From: Chloroflexota bacterium
GTDB lineage: Bacteria; Chloroflexota; Dehalococcoidia; SM23-28-2; RBG-16-64-32
Direction of reading: 5' to 3'
DNA: 62,727 nucleotides
Assembly (NCBI GenBank): GCA_029262695.1
Contig: JAJCYV010000011.1
Coordinates: 1-62,727, forward strand
Part shown: one piece after another, positions 14,019 through 21,899 of the stretch
How the letters are laid out: each line of letters begins with the position of its first letter
How positions within the stretch are numbered: the first letter of the stretch is position 1
Made by a program: the position numbers and the translations under genes
The notes under the pieces: model-generated
Told to the model about the DNA's origin: nothing
Seen by the model: the letters and a program-made list of their open reading frames with translations, nothing else
Databases searched by the model: none

Positions 14019-15571
14019 CGGTCTCTTTTCCGGGCCGATGGGTCACATCTGCTGCCGTCGCTGCAGTCCTGACTGTCGTTCTGGCACTATCCGCCTCCGA
14101 CACCGCGTATGCCACATACGACCCGGAGCTCAGCGTGGCCGTCGCGGACACGACGGCTGAGGCAACGTCCGACATCACCGTCCAGTTCGACCTCCCGAAC
14201 GGCGATGCCAACTTCTCGGGCGCCGTCAGGTTCATGCCGGGCGACTGGGGCATCGTCGACGGCAGAGACATCCCCATCGGCGCCGAGGTCGCTTCGGTAT
14301 TCGCGGACGCGACGCTCGGGCTCCTTAACGGAGCCTGCAATCAATCCATCCCGGTAGAGTTCGCGATGAAGAACGCCAGCCTCGACAAGACCGATACCGT
14401 CCCGTTCGACGACCAGAACGGCAACTTGACGTTCGACTTCGCCGAGGACCGTAACTTCAACGGCCTCATCGACGGCATCGATCGCTGGCCCGACTTCCTC
14501 TCGCGAATCTTCGTCGCCCCCGCCGCCGAGCCGATTCGCCGGTCCGCCGGAAACACGGTCGTCGCCGGCGTCCCGGTTCTCCTCCAGTTCGTCACCTTTC
14601 CGCCGGGCACGGCCATCTTCGAGGACATCCCCAGCGATCCCGCGCTCGGCTATCCCACCGTCGTGCTTCTCTCGAACTGGGGAGACCCTCTCGCGAGCCC
14701 CGTGCCGATCGCGATCACTGACTTCTGCACGCCGCTGGGCGTCGACATGACGTTCTTCGGCCTCAGCAGGGACAACCCCGACACCTGGGGCGTTGACGAA
14801 GGTGGGATGCCGCTCTTCGTTAACCCACAGGACGGAACGTACTCGATCGCGGTCGCTTCCAGCGGCCGCCGCGATGCCGACGGCGACGGCTACGAGAACG
14901 CGCTCGACACTTGCCCTCTCGTGCCTAACGCCGGCAACCCGCGCGCAGCCGCCAGCGGTGACTCCGACTTCGACGGCCTCGATGCCGCCTGCGATCCCAA
15001 CGACAACCCGCTGACCCTCGGAACAGATACGGATCAGGACGACGACGGCTACCTGAACCGCCAGGACAATTGTCCCCTGATCCCGAACGGCGAATTCGGC
15101 GCCAATCAGTCCGACATTGACGTCGATCAGATCGGCGACGCCTGCGACCCGAACCCCACCAACGCCGACACCGAAGGCGCGCTTACCCTCGACCAATCAA
15201 GCGTCGAGGTCACCATCGGCACTGGCGCCGGGCCCGGCGGCCCGCCCGATTGCCCCGTTCCCGGTTGCTGGTCGCCTCCCGAGCCCGTCGCTGCGGACGC
15301 CAGGGGCAACGTTGACTGCGATGACGATATCGACGCCAACGACGTTCTGATGGAGCTGCAGCACGTTGGCGGGTTGCCCTCCTCGCAGGAACCGGGCTGT
15401 CCGGCCATCGGTTCGACGGGCAGCGCGCGTGCTGCTGGCGTTTCCACGGACGTCGTCGGCGATATCGATTGCGACGGAGACGTCGACGCAGTAGACCCGC
15501 TGATCATCCTTCGGTTCGTGGCCGGGTTCCCGGTGGACCTGCCACCAGGGTGTGACCCGCTGGGGAGCTAG
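14015..15571 (+). CDS. exported protein with thrombospondin type 3 and dockerin-like calcium-binding repeats
   Basis: About 518 residues from GTG 14015 (GTG 13913 would give 552). A signal peptide ends near the ALSASDTAYA segment. A beta-rich region of about 240 residues with no recognised family follows. Then come Asp-rich thrombospondin type 3 repeats (DADGDGYENALDTCPLVPN, DQDDDGYLNRQDNCPLIPN) and two dockerin-like calcium loops at the C-terminus (NVDCDDDIDANDVLMELQ and DIDCDGDVDAVDPLIILRFV). Such repeats bind calcium and act in cell-surface display or protein association. It stands alone under its own promoter. Its binding partner is unknown; no cohesin is visible here. Confidence 0.82.
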   Translation: MTVSFPGRWVTSAAVAAVLTVVLALSASDTAYATYDPELSVAVADTTAEATSDITVQFDLPNGDANFSGAVRFMPGDWGIVDGRDIPIGAEVASVFADATLGLLNGACNQSIPVEFAMKNASLDKTDTVPFDDQNGNLTFDFAEDRNFNGLIDGIDRWPDFLSRIFVAPAAEPIRRSAGNTVVAGVPVLLQFVTFPPGTAIFEDIPSDPALGYPTVVLLSNWGDPLASPVPIAITDFCTPLGVDMTFFGLSRDNPDTWGVDEGGMPLFVNPQDGTYSIAVASSGRRDADGDGYENALDTCPLVPNAGNPRAAASGDSDFDGLDAACDPNDNPLTLGTDTDQDDDGYLNRQDNCPLIPNGEFGANQSDIDVDQIGDACDPNPTNADTEGALTLDQSSVEVTIGTGAGPGGPPDCPVPGCWSPPEPVAADARGNVDCDDDIDANDVLMELQHVGGLPSSQEPGCPAIGSTGSARAAGVSTDVVGDIDCDGDVDAVDPLIILRFVAGFPVDLPPGCDPLGS

Positions 15572-15589
15572 AGCCTGGGGCTTTGAAGG

Positions 15590-16417
15590 CTAGGCAACGT
15601 CGCTGACGGCGTCGCGATAGCGCTGCGACAGCTGTTCCGTCAGCTGCCCGACGTCGCCGCTGGCGATCGGCGCGTTTTCGAGGCGTGTTAGCGGCATCAC
15701 GCCCATCACGCTGTTCGTGAGGAACGCCTCGTCGCAGGCGCGCAGGCCGTCCAGCGTCACCTCCGTTTCGGTGGCTCCGATTCCGGACGCGCGGGCGAGG
15801 TCGAGGACGGCGGCGCGGGTGACGCCGGGCAGCGCGCCGGAGTCGATCGTTGGCGTGAGCAGGCGGCCTTCGCTCACGACGAAGACGTTGGAGACCGTGG
15901 CCTCGGCGACGGAGCCGTGGGTGTTGAGCATGATCGCCTCGTCGAAGCCGGCCTCGCGGGCGCGTTCGCGGGCGAGGACGCCGTCGAGGAGGCCGGCGGC
16001 GCACTTGATGCGGCTGAGCGGCGAACTCTCGTTCCGGCGCACGGCCGCGATGGTGGCGTGCATGCCGCGTTCGTAGAGTTCGGGCGCGTAGCCGGTGAGC
16101 GGGCCCGCGGTGAGGATGACGTTCGGATTGGCGCCGGCGCTGACGGTGAGACGGAGTCGCGCATCCAGTGCTTCGTTGCGGGCGAGGACATCGGCGACGG
16201 CCGCCTCCAGGTCAGGCAACGTGAGCGGGATCGTGAGGCCGAGGGCCGGCGCGCCGGAGAACAGGCGCTCGAAGTGCTGGGTGAGGCGGAAAACGCGGCC
16301 AGAGTGCGAGCGGAACGTCTCGATCAGTGCGCGGCCATGTACTACTGCCGGGTCGAGCGCGGAGATCGTCGCGTCGCCGCGCCGGACGAGGCTACCGTTG
16401 ACGTACAGCCACTGCAT
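15590..16417 (-). CDS. pabC: aminodeoxychorismate lyase (class IV aminotransferase fold)
   Basis: 275 residues from the ATG at 16417, overlapping the upstream pabB gene by 26 nt. The start MQWLYVNGSLVRRGDATISA and the following HGRALIETFRSHSGRVFRL fit class IV PLP-dependent enzymes; the catalytic lysine should be in SRIKCAAGLLDGVLARERAR, and EATVSNVFVV is the phosphate-binding strand. The pairing with pabB points to 4-amino-4-deoxychorismate lyase, making p-aminobenzoate for folate. Branched-chain or D-amino acid aminotransferases share the fold, so the call depends on context. It converges on the dockerin-like gene 18 bp away. Confidence 0.85.
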   Translation of the reverse strand: MQWLYVNGSLVRRGDATISALDPAVVHGRALIETFRSHSGRVFRLTQHFERLFSGAPALGLTIPLTLPDLEAAVADVLARNEALDARLRLTVSAGANPNVILTAGPLTGYAPELYERGMHATIAAVRRNESSPLSRIKCAAGLLDGVLARERAREAGFDEAIMLNTHGSVAEATVSNVFVVSEGRLLTPTIDSGALPGVTRAAVLDLARASGIGATETEVTLDGLRACDEAFLTNSVMGVMPLTRLENAPIASGDVGQLTEQLSQRYRDAVSDVA

Positions 16418-17696
16418 CGGGGCGGTCTCCAGTCGGCCGGTCGCCCGTGAGCGCGCGGCCGATGGCGCTGGCCTTGTGCAGCGTCTCTTCGTACTCGAGC
16501 GCCGGCACGGAGTCGGCGACGATGCCGCCGCCGGCCTGGAAGTGGGCGACGCCATCCCTGGCGACGGCCGTGCGAATGGCGATGTTGAGGTCCAGCGAGC
16601 CGTCGAAGCCGAAGTAGCCGATGGCGCCGGTGTAGACGCCGCGCGCGGTCGGCTCCAGCTCGTCGATGATCTCCATCGCGCGGATTTTGGGCGCTCCCGT
16701 AATCGAGCCGCCCGGGAACGTCGCGAGCAGGAGGTCGACGGCGTCACGGTCTTCGCGCAGACGGGCCGTCACCTGCGACGTCAAGTGGAAGACGCCGGGG
16801 AACGTCTCCAGCGCCGCCAGCTCGGTCACGCGGACGGAGCCGATCTCGGCGACACGGCCGAGGTCGTTGCGCTCCAGGTCGACGATCATGACGTTCTCGG
16901 CGCGGTCCTTCTCGCTGGCGACGAGCTCGGCGGCCAGTGCGGCGTCTTCGGCCGGTGTGCGGCCGCGCGGTCGCGTTCCCTTGATGGGGTGCGTCTCGAT
17001 CTGGCGGCTGAGCGGGTCGAGTCTCAGGAAGCGCTCTGGTGAGGCGCTGAGAACGTCGGCTTCGGGTAGGCGCAGGAAGGCGGCGAAGGGCGCCGGGTTG
17101 TCCCGGCGCAGGCGCAGGTAGGCGTCGAAGGAGTCGCCGGACAGTGGGACGCTGAAGCGCTGGGAGAGGTTGACCTGGTAGACGTCGCCGGCGGTGATGT
17201 AGCCGAGCGCCCGCGCGACGGCGGCCTCGTAGCCCTCCCGCGTGAAGTTCGATGGTGGCGGGGCGGCCGTGTCATGGAGCGGGCTGTGCCGGGGCGCTGA
17301 ACCAGCCTCGACAGCCAGCGGGCGCGGGTCGAAGCGCTCGACGTTCTCGTAGAACGCCAGGTGGCACTCCGGCAGGCCGAGGTCATTGGCCGCGGTTTCA
17401 GGCAGGCGCTCGACGTGGCGCTTGAGGTCGTACGCCAGATAGCCGGCGGCGCCGCCGGGCCGGCCGCGGTGCTGGCGGAGCAGGTCGCGCAGGACGGCGA
17501 ACGGGCTCCCGGTGAAGCGGTCCGTGGAGCCGCGCGTCCACAGCTCAACCGTTTCCCCGTACGAGCGGAGCACAAGAAACGGCTCGGCGCCGCGGTACGA
17601 AGCCTCGTCCGGAGCGCGGCCCGTGAGGGCGGTGTCGAGCCAGAACGCGTAGGGCTCGGCGCAGGTCGTGCGGAGGTCGCGAAGGGTGTGTGTCAC
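16392..17696 (-). CDS. pabB: aminodeoxychorismate synthase component I
   Basis: 434 residues from GTG 17696. The chorismate-binding domain fills the C-terminal half: GDVYQVNLSQRF, SASPERFLRL, IETHPIKGTRPRG, NVMIVDLERNDLGR, TFPGGSITGAPKIRAMEII and the final GYFGFDGSLDLNIAIRT. PIKGT (rather than the PIAGT of anthranilate synthase) favours PabB. The enzyme converts chorismate and ammonia to aminodeoxychorismate. The next gene on the strand is pabC, overlapping by 26 nt. No pabA glutaminase is adjacent; it may be shared with trpG elsewhere. A TACAAT box lies 6 nt before the start codon, suggesting a leaderless message. Confidence 0.93.
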   Translation of the reverse strand: MTHTLRDLRTTCAEPYAFWLDTALTGRAPDEASYRGAEPFLVLRSYGETVELWTRGSTDRFTGSPFAVLRDLLRQHRGRPGGAAGYLAYDLKRHVERLPETAANDLGLPECHLAFYENVERFDPRPLAVEAGSAPRHSPLHDTAAPPPSNFTREGYEAAVARALGYITAGDVYQVNLSQRFSVPLSGDSFDAYLRLRRDNPAPFAAFLRLPEADVLSASPERFLRLDPLSRQIETHPIKGTRPRGRTPAEDAALAAELVASEKDRAENVMIVDLERNDLGRVAEIGSVRVTELAALETFPGVFHLTSQVTARLREDRDAVDLLLATFPGGSITGAPKIRAMEIIDELEPTARGVYTGAIGYFGFDGSLDLNIAIRTAVARDGVAHFQAGGGIVADSVPALEYEETLHKASAIGRALTGDRPTGDRPDAVAVRQR

Positions 17697-17702
17697 CCTC
17701 TA

Positions 17703-17708
17703 ATTGTA
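17703..17708 (-). promoter_or_regulatory. -10 box of pabB, leaderless type
   Basis: TACAAT on the minus strand ends 6 nt before the GTG start at 17696, so transcription should begin at or next to the start codon. Confidence 0.5.
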
Positions 17709-17713
17709 CGCGG

Positions 17714-17719
17714 TAAGAT
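17714..17719 (+). promoter_or_regulatory. -10 box upstream of the selenoprotein gene
   Basis: TAAGAT ends 7 nt before an ATG at 17727 that opens a 16-codon frame (to TGA 17775-17777) overlapping the selenoprotein start at 17770. The arrangement suggests a very short leader peptide or simply a 50-nt leader containing AGGAGG at 17756-17761. Confidence 0.4.
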
Positions 17720-17769
17720 GTGCCCGATGATGGTGAGGAGCGCACGCGCACCGGCAGGAGGCACAGGCG

Positions 17770-18405
17770 ATGGCTGACGGCACGACCGGGACGAACGAAG
17801 CCTGGGTCGATCTCTCCCACGTGGGCGATCTCTACTCAGCGATGCGCGGGGCCGATGTACGCCATCCTTATGACTTCGGCTTCATGCCGGCGATGGCCCG
17901 CCTGATCGCGGCGCACGGCCGCATCGGGCCGGCGTTCAGCGCGCTGTTCTCGCAGATCATGTTCTCGCCGGACGGCAAGCTGACCCGTCACGAGCGCGAG
18001 ATGGTGGCAGCGGTTGCGGCGTCCGCCCAGGACTGCTTCTACTGAACGCAATCTCACGCAGAGTTTCTGCGTGTCGAGGGCGGACCGCGAGAGCTGGCGG
18101 AGGCGATCAAAGACAAGCGCTGGCGTGAGCTGGAGCTGACGGAGCGCGAGAGGGCGCTCTGCACGGTCGCGGAGAAGATGAGCGCCACGCCGACGCGCAT
18201 GGCGCCGGAGGACTGGGGACCGCTGCGCGGCCTCGGTTTCAGCGATCAGGACTGCCTTGAGGTGGGGCACATCGTTGGCATCTTCAACTACCTGACGCGG
18301 ATGGCGGACGGCTTCGGCCTGCAGCTCGATCCAGAAGTAGGTCACGCTTCGGAGTCCGGCGAAGCGCTGAGTCGCCCGCCCGACGGGCCCGTCGGGGACG
18401 CTTGA
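17770..18405 (+). CDS. carboxymuconolactone decarboxylase/AhpD-like selenoprotein (in-frame UGA as Sec92)
   Basis: ATG 17770 has an ideal AGGAGG 8 nt upstream. The frame runs 91 codons to TGA at 18043-18045 and stays open for another 119 codons to TGA at 18403-18405. The TGA falls in CFY-U-TQSH: the family's redox motif is CxxCxxxH, so UGA replaces the second cysteine exactly (C89, U92, H96). The residues before (HEREMVAAVAASAQ) and after (AEFLRVEGG, DWGPLRGLGFSDQDCLEVG) are typical of peroxidase-related CMD-family proteins. A hairpin fitting a bacterial SECIS follows. With selB in this window, read-through as selenocysteine is the best explanation. Likely function: peroxide or thiol redox enzyme; substrate unknown. 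A sequencing error (TGC/TGT to TGA) is the main alternative. Confidence 0.88.
18043..18073 (+). promoter_or_regulatory. Sec UGA codon and bacterial SECIS-like hairpin
   Basis: UGA at 18043-18045 is followed by the stem CACGCAG (18055-18061) pairing perfectly with CUGCGUG (18067-18073) across the loop AGUUU (18062-18066). The apical loop begins 16 nt after the UGA and has G in its second position. Bacterial SECIS elements sit inside the coding region directly after the UGA with a G in the first two loop positions, recognised by the SelB C-terminal domain. The hairpin is read directly; SelB binding is inferred. Confidence 0.8.
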
Positions 18406-18408
18406 GCG

Positions 18409-19107
18409 TCAGGCGCCGGCCAGCGCTGCGACGACGCGGTCCGGATAGTCGGAGCAGACGCCGTCGACACCCTGCTCAATGAGCCTGGCGATCTGTTCGG
18501 GCTCGTTCGCGGTCCAGGAGTAGAGGGCGAGACCGCTGCGCCGGCAGTCCTCGGTGATGCGCTCGTCGATGCCGAGGAAGAAGACGCTGACGCCCTGCGC
18601 GCCGATGCTCAGCGCGCGCTCGCGCATGACCGGCCAGTTACCGACGCCTTCCGGAGCGACGAGCAGCGCGCAAGGGATGTGCGGATCGGCGGCGCGCATG
18701 CCTTCGAGTGCGTTCGGCAGGAACGACCAGGCCATGACGTCGCCGCCGGCGTCTGCCTCGGTGACAACGTGCGCGATGTGCTCTTCGATGCCGGGCTGCT
18801 TGACCTCCATCACGAGGAGCACCCTTCCCTTTGTGATGGCCAGCACTTCGGCCAGCGTCGCCACCGGCTCGCCACCGGCCTCGAGACCGCGTAGCTGATC
18901 CAGAGTGAGGTCCGCGACGGCGCCCTTGCCGTTCGTGGTGCGGTCGACGGTGAAGTCGTGCATGAGGACGGGGACGCCGTCGGCGCTCGCCTGGACGTCG
19001 ATCTCGATCCCCTCGGCGCCCAGTTCGATCGCCGTGCGGATGCCCTGCAGCGAATTCTCGGGGGCGTGGCCGCCGCAGGCTCTGTGCGAGATCACGAGCG
19101 GATGCAT
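18409..19107 (-). CDS. ugpQ: glycerophosphodiester phosphodiesterase
   Basis: 232 residues of the GDPD TIM-barrel family. The start HPLVISHRACGGHAPENS carries the catalytic HR and the metal-binding GHAPEN; GIEIDVQASADGVPVLMHDF contains the E-x-D metal ligands and the second catalytic His. The enzyme hydrolyses glycerophosphodiesters to glycerol 3-phosphate and an alcohol. It is short but complete, without signal peptide, thus cytosolic. It converges on the selenoprotein gene with only 3 bp between stops and no terminator. TATACT lies 6 nt before the ATG, suggesting a leaderless message. Confidence 0.93.
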   Translation of the reverse strand: MHPLVISHRACGGHAPENSLQGIRTAIELGAEGIEIDVQASADGVPVLMHDFTVDRTTNGKGAVADLTLDQLRGLEAGGEPVATLAEVLAITKGRVLLVMEVKQPGIEEHIAHVVTEADAGGDVMAWSFLPNALEGMRAADPHIPCALLVAPEGVGNWPVMRERALSIGAQGVSVFFLGIDERITEDCRRSGLALYSWTANEPEQIARLIEQGVDGVCSDYPDRVVAALAGA

Positions 19108-19113
19108 GCCCGC

Positions 19114-19119
19114 AGTATA
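19114..19119 (-). promoter_or_regulatory. -10 box of the glycerophosphodiesterase gene, leaderless type
   Basis: TATACT on the minus strand, 6 nt before the ATG at 19107. Confidence 0.5.
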
Positions 19120-19150
19120 GGCGACGGCGATTGGCGGGCGGAAGGCGGCG

Positions 19151-19789
19151 CTAGGCGGCTTCGGGCGCGCCCAACGGGTCCGTAGGAAAGGCGCGCATCA
19201 TGTCGAGGCGCTTGGCCTCGACTTCCGTCGCCAGGTCACGCGCGACCAGGGACAGTTCGAAGCGGTGCGGTGACGTGGGCATCTTCCCCGGCTCCGTGTC
19301 GGCGATGCGCGAGTAGACGCTCTGCGCCATGAAGCGGATTGCGACGCGCCAGTCGAGAGCGGGGTCGGACTTGGCGTCCACGCCGTGGTCGCGGCAGTAG
19401 ATGGCGCAGGCGCGCTCGATCTCCGATTCCAGGCGCTGGGCGAGCACGTGATGAGTGGTCGCGGCGACTGCCGGGTCTTCCTGCGGGAAAACGAAGGACA
19501 GGGCGTGCTTGATGGCGCCGACGACCGAGTAGTCCGGTGCGCGCGAGTCCATCTGGACGTTGAGGCGCCTCTGCTGCGCCAGGAAGAGCGACAGGACGTA
19601 CACCTCGTGCGAGTTGATCGGCAGTCCGCGCGGCAACACCCGGATGACGGATTCGGCCCAGGAACGCACCTGCTTGTCGAGCTCTTCGCCCTGTCGCTGC
19701 ACGTGCCGGAGCTGGCGCTCGTTCTCGGGTACGTAGAGCCCGTCCAGGTGGTCCAGGCTGGTCGCATCGTCGGAAGTGTAGTTTGCCAT
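19151..19789 (-). CDS. hypothetical protein, soluble, helical
   Basis: 212 residues, ATG at 19789 preceded by AGAGGAGC at good spacing, so translation from this start is likely. The product is predicted soluble and mostly helical, rich in charged residues, with two cysteines near the middle (ERACAIYCRDHG). No signal peptide, membrane helix or known motif. The first 60 residues (ENERQLRHVQRQGEELDKQ) could form a coiled coil. Neighbours give no hint: a glycerophosphodiesterase in the same direction and a divergent glycosidase. I do not recognise the family. Confidence 0.7.
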   Translation of the reverse strand: MANYTSDDATSLDHLDGLYVPENERQLRHVQRQGEELDKQVRSWAESVIRVLPRGLPINSHEVYVLSLFLAQQRRLNVQMDSRAPDYSVVGAIKHALSFVFPQEDPAVAATTHHVLAQRLESEIERACAIYCRDHGVDAKSDPALDWRVAIRFMAQSVYSRIADTEPGKMPTSPHRFELSLVARDLATEVEAKRLDMMRAFPTDPLGAPEAA

Positions 19790-19963
19790 TATTTGCTCCT
19801 CTGTTAGGTATGAGGAGCGGCCCTCAGGAGCCGTTACCCGATCATCAAGGAAGGCCGGTTAACGTTTCGTAGATGCGCGGAGGCTTATCGGTAAAGTGGC
19901 TGTGCGATAGAATTGGCGACCAGCCGACGCGGGCGCCCGCGACAGTTCAAGGAGCGATTCGAG

Positions 19964-21253
19964 ATGGCCGACGATCTGCGATTTCCCGACGGTTTCTTCT
20001 GGGGGACGGCGACGTCCTCGCACCAGGTAGAGGGAAACAACAAGAACAACCAGTGGTGGGCCTGGGAGCAGGCCGGCGGGAACATCAAGGACGGCACAGT
20101 GTCCGGCGTGGCCTGCGACCACTACAACCGCTTTGCCGAGGACTTCCGGATGAGCCGCGAGTGGGGCCACAACGCTCACCGCTTCTCGATCGAGTGGAGC
20201 CGCATCGAGCCGGAGGAGGGGCACTGGGACGAGAAGGAAGTCGAGCACTACCGACGGGTGCTGGAATCGCTGCACGAAAGCGGCCTCGTCCCGTTCGTGA
20301 CCCTGCACCACTTCACGAACCCGGTCTGGTTCGAGGAGATGGGCGGCTGGACGAACGAACGGGCGCCGGAGCTGCTGGGCCGCTTCGCGGGGTACATGGC
20401 GGAGCAGCTTGGCGACGCCGTGCCTTACTGGCTCACGATCAACGAGCCGCCGGTCTTGCCGGCCGCCTCCTACATCGCCGGCGTGCACCCGCCCGCCAAG
20501 CGCGATTTCGGGCTGGCGATGCAGGCCGCGCGCCACATCCTGATGTCGCTCGGCACGATGCACAACGCGATCCGTGAGAAGGCGCCGCACGACCCGAAGA
20601 TCGGCCCCGTGATCAACATGACGTACGCCGTGCCGGCCAGCGACTCTGAGGAGGACAAGGCGGCGGCGAGGCTGATGGACCAGTACTGGAACGCCTACTG
20701 GCTGGACGGCATTCGCGATGGCGTAATCGGGGCGCCGGCCGGCGACGGCGAGGAGGTGCCGGGGCTGAAGGGCGCCTGGGACATCGTCGGCCTCAACTTC
20801 TACTCACGCTCGGTGCTCGCCGCGGGCCGTGGCGTGATGGGCCTGCGGCAGGTGGCGCCGTCTCCAGACGCCGAGACGAGCACGATGGGTTGGGAGGTCT
20901 ATCCGGAGGGGTTCTACCAGAGCATGATGCGTCTCAAGGGCTATGACGTGCCTGTGTACATCACGGAGAACGGCATCGGCACTGACGACGACGAGCAGCG
21001 CATCAGCTACCTGGTCCGTCACTTCAACCAGGTGCACCGGGCGATCACCGATGGCGTCGACGTCCGCAGCTACCTGCACTGGTGCCAGCAGGACAACTTC
21101 GAGTGGGCGGAGGGCTTCCGCCAGAAGTTCGGCCTCTTCGCCACGGAGGAGGGCACGCTGAACCGTATACCGAAGGGGAGCGCGCACTTCTTCAAGGACG
21201 TCGCGGAGAACAACCGCGTGCCGGGCGAGCTGGTCGAGAAGTACGTGAGGTAG
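19964..21253 (+). CDS. glycoside hydrolase family 1 beta-glycosidase
   Basis: 429 residues from ATG 19964 with AAGGAG about 10 nt upstream. The GH1 fold is plain: FPDGFFWGTATSSHQVEG at the N-terminus, acid/base E161 in LTINEPPV and nucleophile E335 in VYITENGIG. SIEWSRIEP is another family signature. The enzyme retains configuration and hydrolyses beta-glucosides, galactosides or related compounds; substrate cannot be decided. No signal peptide, so cytosolic. GH1 proteins average about 450 residues. It is followed 29 bp later by a PEBP-family lipoprotein in the same direction with no obvious functional link. Confidence 0.95.
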   Translation: MADDLRFPDGFFWGTATSSHQVEGNNKNNQWWAWEQAGGNIKDGTVSGVACDHYNRFAEDFRMSREWGHNAHRFSIEWSRIEPEEGHWDEKEVEHYRRVLESLHESGLVPFVTLHHFTNPVWFEEMGGWTNERAPELLGRFAGYMAEQLGDAVPYWLTINEPPVLPAASYIAGVHPPAKRDFGLAMQAARHILMSLGTMHNAIREKAPHDPKIGPVINMTYAVPASDSEEDKAAARLMDQYWNAYWLDGIRDGVIGAPAGDGEEVPGLKGAWDIVGLNFYSRSVLAAGRGVMGLRQVAPSPDAETSTMGWEVYPEGFYQSMMRLKGYDVPVYITENGIGTDDDEQRISYLVRHFNQVHRAITDGVDVRSYLHWCQQDNFEWAEGFRQKFGLFATEEGTLNRIPKGSAHFFKDVAENNRVPGELVEKYVR

Positions 21254-21281
21254 TGGACAGTGGCTTGTGGACAGTGGACAG
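21252..21281 (+). repeat. short direct repeat GTGGACAGTGG
   Basis: Two copies of GTGGACAGTGG separated by CTT, with a third partial copy, fill the 29-bp gap between the GH1 stop and the lipoprotein start. Comparable GACAGGAGACA repeats occur inside the tlyA gene (55586-55612). Such short tandem repeats are probably slippage-prone or mobile-repeat remnants. Confidence 0.5.
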
Positions 21282-21282
21282 G

Positions 21283-21837
21283 ATGAGACGTTGGCTGGTG
21301 GTTGCCGTGGCTGTTCTTGCCGTCGCCCTCGTGGCGTGCGGCGGCGACGATGACGACGGTGCTACGCAGGGGCCGGTGGGGACGGGCCCGCCCATGTTTA
21401 TCAGCGGTGCGTTCTCGTCCGGGGCTGCGATCCCGATCGAATTCACCTGCGACGACGATAACGTCTCGCCCCCGCTCAACTGGTGGCGGCTGCCGCCGGG
21501 CACACAGTCGCTGGCGCTGACGATGGACGACCCGGACGCGGGTGGCTACGCGCACTGGGTGATGTACAACATACCGCCGGACTCCATGGGGCTGGCTGCG
21601 GACATCTTCCCGGACGAGGTGCTGGCTGACGGCTCGCTCCAGGGGCTGAACAGCCGCGGCGAGATCGGCTACACAGGGCCGTGCCCGCCCGGCGGCGAGC
21701 ATCAGTACGTCTTCCGCCTCTACGTCCTGAACGCCGAGGCTGATCTCGAGGCTGGTGCGACGCTGGCCGAAGTGGAGGCGGCGATCGCGGACCACGTGCT
21801 GGCGCTGAGCGAGCTTGTCGGCACGTACAGCCGCTGA
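21283..21837 (+). CDS. YbhB/YbcL-family (PEBP-like) lipoprotein
   Basis: 184 residues from ATG 21283. A lipoprotein signal with lipobox LVAC (cysteine near residue 19) is followed by an Asp-rich linker and a phosphatidylethanolamine-binding-protein fold: SSGAAIPIEFTCDDDNVSPP, LALTMDDPDAGGYAHWVMYN and GYTGPCPPGGEHQYVFRLY, all signature stretches of the YbhB/YbcL group. Role unknown; the fold binds small anionic ligands. A perfect terminator hairpin follows. Its 3' end was copied by a tandem duplication, leaving a remnant at 23837-23893. Confidence 0.9.
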   Translation: MRRWLVVAVAVLAVALVACGGDDDDGATQGPVGTGPPMFISGAFSSGAAIPIEFTCDDDNVSPPLNWWRLPPGTQSLALTMDDPDAGGYAHWVMYNIPPDSMGLAADIFPDEVLADGSLQGLNSRGEIGYTGPCPPGGEHQYVFRLYVLNAEADLEAGATLAEVEAAIADHVLALSELVGTYSR

Positions 21838-21849
21838 GCCGGGCACGCG

Positions 21850-21880
21850 AAAGCGCCGCCGTGCAGCACGGCGGCGCTTT
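21850..21880. terminator. bidirectional terminator hairpin
   Basis: AAAGCGCCGCCGTG (21850-21863) pairs with CACGGCGGCGCTTT (21867-21880), a perfect 14-bp stem with a 3-nt loop, between the convergent PEBP and vWA genes. A-rich and T-rich ends serve both strands. Confidence 0.85.
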
Positions 21881-21899
21881 GATTTGGCTCTTTGGTCTA

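Noticed and set aside
15590..16747. Longer 385-codon form of pabC
   Set aside because: The first 110 codons overlap pabB in another frame and are low-complexity; the conserved start is ATG 16417.
18178..18405. Separate 75-codon gene after the AhpD-like frame
   Set aside because: It is the in-frame continuation of the selenoprotein after the UGA and has no ribosome binding site of its own.
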